This document shows, piece by piece, positions 33,225 to 35,089 of a DNA stretch of 35,089 nt. The notes below the pieces were generated by a model. The model had not been told where the DNA came from. It made no database searches and was given only the letters and a program-made list of their open reading frames with translations. The stretch is from Flavobacteriaceae bacterium. Lineage in GTDB: Bacteria; Bacteroidota; Bacteroidia; Flavobacteriales; Flavobacteriaceae. The stretch is taken from contig CANGUP010000014.1 in the NCBI GenBank assembly GCA_947457105.1, positions 1 to 35,089 of the forward strand. The letters are read 5' to 3'. Both the position numbers and the translations under genes were made by a program. Numbering within the stretch: the stretch's first letter is position 1; each line of letters starts with the position of its first letter.

Positions 33225-34848
33225 TAATTTTTAATCCGTTGTAAATTATAAAATAATTAGTTTCTTCAATTTTATTGAAATTTTTGTAAATGTAGTAAGC
33301 AATAATACTGAATTTTTCTTTCTTGTGAGGCATTAATTCTTCACCATTTATAAATGATTTTTCTATAAAAATATAGTTTTCCTTTTTTGAAGCTATGTTT
33401 ATGAAAGGCTTTGAATTTCTATTTACTTCAGTATTAATTATCCAGTCTGCAGGAAAAAGGCTTTTACTACCAAAAATATAATTAGTCATTGCCATGTTTG
33501 GAGCTACTATAGTTTTTGTACCATACTTTTCTCTTAACTCTTTTAATTCTTTGAGTTTTTTAAAATTACTTTCGGTAGTATAAATATAATTTAATTTTGG
33601 AGAGATTTGATTTAATGAACTATTGATTTTTGATAAGTTTTGCTCTCTGTAAGGCTTGTAATTGTAGGAAAATGCAAACAAACAAAGAAAAAAAATAATG
33701 ATAACTTTTAGTTTTGAAAATTTTTGCAATTCATTATGAAATAAAACAGCAATTGATACAATAATTCCTGTTGAGAATAGTATTGGAAAAGCATATCCCA
33801 TACTAATTGCAGAGCACCAAGCAATTCCCAGAAAAAGTAATAGAGGTAAATGGAACTTTATACTTTCAATACTTAATTTTATTTGATTCGATAAAGCTAT
33901 GGTACATGAAATTACAGCTATTCTTGATGCAATTAAAAATTGATTAGAAAAACATAAAACAATAGAAACTAATAAAAGCGTAATTGAAATAGTTTCAAAC
34001 AATTTTTTAAAACTAAATGTAGAATATTTAAATTTAAAATAATATAAGATTAAAGTAGCAATAAGTATTATGCTATATATTTGGATTTTATTATCATAAA
34101 TCCAGAAATAATTTAAAAATCCAGCATAAAATAAGTCTTTTATGTGAGTTTGACCTGTGGTTTGTTTTAGAAAATTATCTAACGTAGTTATTGTTGTAAT
34201 CCAATAAAGAAAAAGTGATATGAAGAATAAAATGAAAAGTAATAAAATCATTCCTTTTTGAATTCCTTTTTGAATTGTAATAAAAATAATAAAAAACAAC
34301 GGAATTAAATAAAATGATTGTTTAGTTAGAGCTGATAGAAAGCTAAAAAATGCAATAATAAACAAATGATATACCTTTATTTTATCGAGTTTTGAAGAAA
34401 AATATAAGGCTATAGATGCAAAAAATAAACCATCGGTTGTTGGCCAGGGATAAGGTGGAAAATTCAATAATGAAATTATAAATCCAACAATCATTATAGC
34501 CCATATATTGATTTTATATTTTGCTAAATCATAAAAATTATCAAATGCTTTTACAGTGAAAAATACCTGAAAAGCAAATAGCAAATAATTTGATACTCTA
34601 ATCCAATAAAACTGTCCAACTTCTGGAAGAAATTTCATGAAAAAAGCATGAAAGTATAAAGTAATTGGTGGTCCTTTGTAAAGGAAATCTTCATAAACTT
34701 TTTCGCCATAAACTATTCTCCATGAAAAACTAGGAATATAACCAGTATCCCAAAATTCAAATCCAATGTGAGCTAAAACCAAGCAATAAAATATGACTAT
34801 GAAGTTAAAAAGCAGAAAGTAACCATCTATTTTTTTTAATTCTCCCAT
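33199..34848 (-). CDS. GT-C type membrane glycosyltransferase
   Basis: A 549-residue protein with around 11 membrane spans and a C-terminal soluble region of about 130 residues. After the first span, the loop FWDTGYIPSFSWRIVYGEKVYEDFLYKGPP carries the paired acidic residues D34 and D54 and the Tyr-x-GPP motif usual for GT-C enzymes that use polyprenyl-phosphate sugars as donors (GT39/ArnT-like). A YPWPTTDGLFFA segment follows span four. The donor may be the polyprenyl-phosphoribose (or arabinose) made by the UbiA and HAD genes next to it, but this is an inference from position. It overlaps the GT4 gene by 13 bases. Confidence 0.78.
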   Translation of the reverse strand: MGELKKIDGYFLLFNFIVIFYCLVLAHIGFEFWDTGYIPSFSWRIVYGEKVYEDFLYKGPPITLYFHAFFMKFLPEVGQFYWIRVSNYLLFAFQVFFTVKAFDNFYDLAKYKINIWAIMIVGFIISLLNFPPYPWPTTDGLFFASIALYFSSKLDKIKVYHLFIIAFFSFLSALTKQSFYLIPLFFIIFITIQKGIQKGMILLLFILFFISLFLYWITTITTLDNFLKQTTGQTHIKDLFYAGFLNYFWIYDNKIQIYSIILIATLILYYFKFKYSTFSFKKLFETISITLLLVSIVLCFSNQFLIASRIAVISCTIALSNQIKLSIESIKFHLPLLLFLGIAWCSAISMGYAFPILFSTGIIVSIAVLFHNELQKFSKLKVIIIFFLCLFAFSYNYKPYREQNLSKINSSLNQISPKLNYIYTTESNFKKLKELKELREKYGTKTIVAPNMAMTNYIFGSKSLFPADWIINTEVNRNSKPFINIASKKENYIFIEKSFINGEELMPHKKEKFSIIAYYIYKNFNKIEETNYFIIYNGLKINETIPKIN

Positions 34849-35089
34849 GCTTTCAAATATTTTTCAGCAACTGTCACATAATTATGCTCCTTCTCAACAA
34901 ATGCTCTAGCACGAATTCCAATAGCTTGAATCTCATTTGGATTTTCTATTAAAAAGGATAGTTCTGTTACTAGATTTTCGACATTTGGCAAAGCATTCAC
35001 AGCTACTTTTTCTGATAAATTGTAATAGTCTTCAAATTCTTTTTCGGCACCAGTAAATACTACTTTTCCTTTAGCCATAGCTTCCAACG
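34836..35089 (-). CDS. Glycosyltransferase family 4-like C-terminal fragment, 5' end outside window
   Basis: The frame is open to the end of the window, and the ORF-track methionine is really an internal TTG leucine. The visible 84 residues have the donor-binding end of GT4/GT1-like enzymes, LEAMAKGKVVFTGAEKEFEDYY, followed by the usual C-terminal helices (LIENPNEIQAIGIRARAFVEKEHNYVTVAEKYLKAW). These retaining enzymes use nucleotide sugars in glycan assembly. It is the first visible gene of the minus-strand glycan operon. Confidence 0.85.
   Translation of the reverse strand, partial: LEAMAKGKVVFTGAEKEFEDYYNLSEKVAVNALPNVENLVTELSFLIENPNEIQAIGIRARAFVEKEHNYVTVAEKYLKAWEN

Noticed and set aside
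1-35089. tRNA, rRNA, CRISPR array or riboswitch
   Set aside because: No cloverleaf with TTCGA-type arm, no rRNA-like conserved stretch, no regularly spaced repeats and no known riboswitch core were seen by eye in the intergenic regions.

Overview
The window reads as a chromosomal segment of a Flavobacterium-like member of the Bacteroidota. It is strongly AT-rich, translation starts lack Shine-Dalgarno sequences, and the best promoters have the Bacteroidota form TTTG-N17-19-TAnnTTTG. Lineage markers include a CHU_C/type IX secretion type B C-terminal domain, a single-haem CcoP, TonB-domain proteins with a signal peptide in place of a membrane anchor, and a DUF349 repeat protein. No rRNA, tRNA, CRISPR array, insertion sequence or integrase was seen, and no gene-free stretch exceeds 300 bases.

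Layout. (1) 1-3858, plus strand: tail of a cbb3 oxidase operon (ccoP, ccoG, ccoH/fixH, a TauE/SafE-DsbD-like membrane protein, a YdcH-like small protein), closed by a strong terminator. (2) 4052-7520, plus: a two-gene exported module of unknown function, a TIM-barrel-like lipoprotein overlapping a large secreted helical-repeat protein. (3) 7585-8949, minus: hemN, with an FNR/CRP-type palindrome placed as a class II activator site; this fits co-regulation with the cbb3 genes under low oxygen. (4) 9178-15888, minus: a DUF349 protein; a tight cluster of a TPR protein, a TonB-domain protein, aroE and a small membrane protein; and a class III aminotransferase. (5) 16054-18574, plus: a periplasmic GH13 enzyme and a CIA30-domain protein. 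(6) 18650-19648, minus: two orphan genes, each preceded at nearly the same distance by the same 37-bp repeat. (7) 19858-23930, minus: purA, a Fur-family regulator and bifunctional rel. (8) 24057-28300, minus: a serine hydrolase, a TrmH-type RNA methyltransferase and a T9SS cargo protein. (9) 28416-35089: surface-glycan genes. A plus-strand operon (FemAB/GNAT-like protein, DegT aminotransferase, Wzx flippase) meets a minus-strand operon (GT4 fragment, GT-C transferase, UbiA phosphoribosyl transferase, HAD phosphatase) tail to tail.

Most interesting points: the DegT aminotransferase has an in-frame 66-bp repeat-like segment replacing a conserved loop next to the PLP lysine; the coupled lipoprotein/secreted-repeat pair is uncharacterised; the hemN promoter has near-ideal FNR geometry; the 37-bp repeat sits upstream of two orphan genes; and a probable polyprenyl-phosphoribose pathway is next to a GT-C enzyme. 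All functions are inferred from sequence features; no database search was possible.
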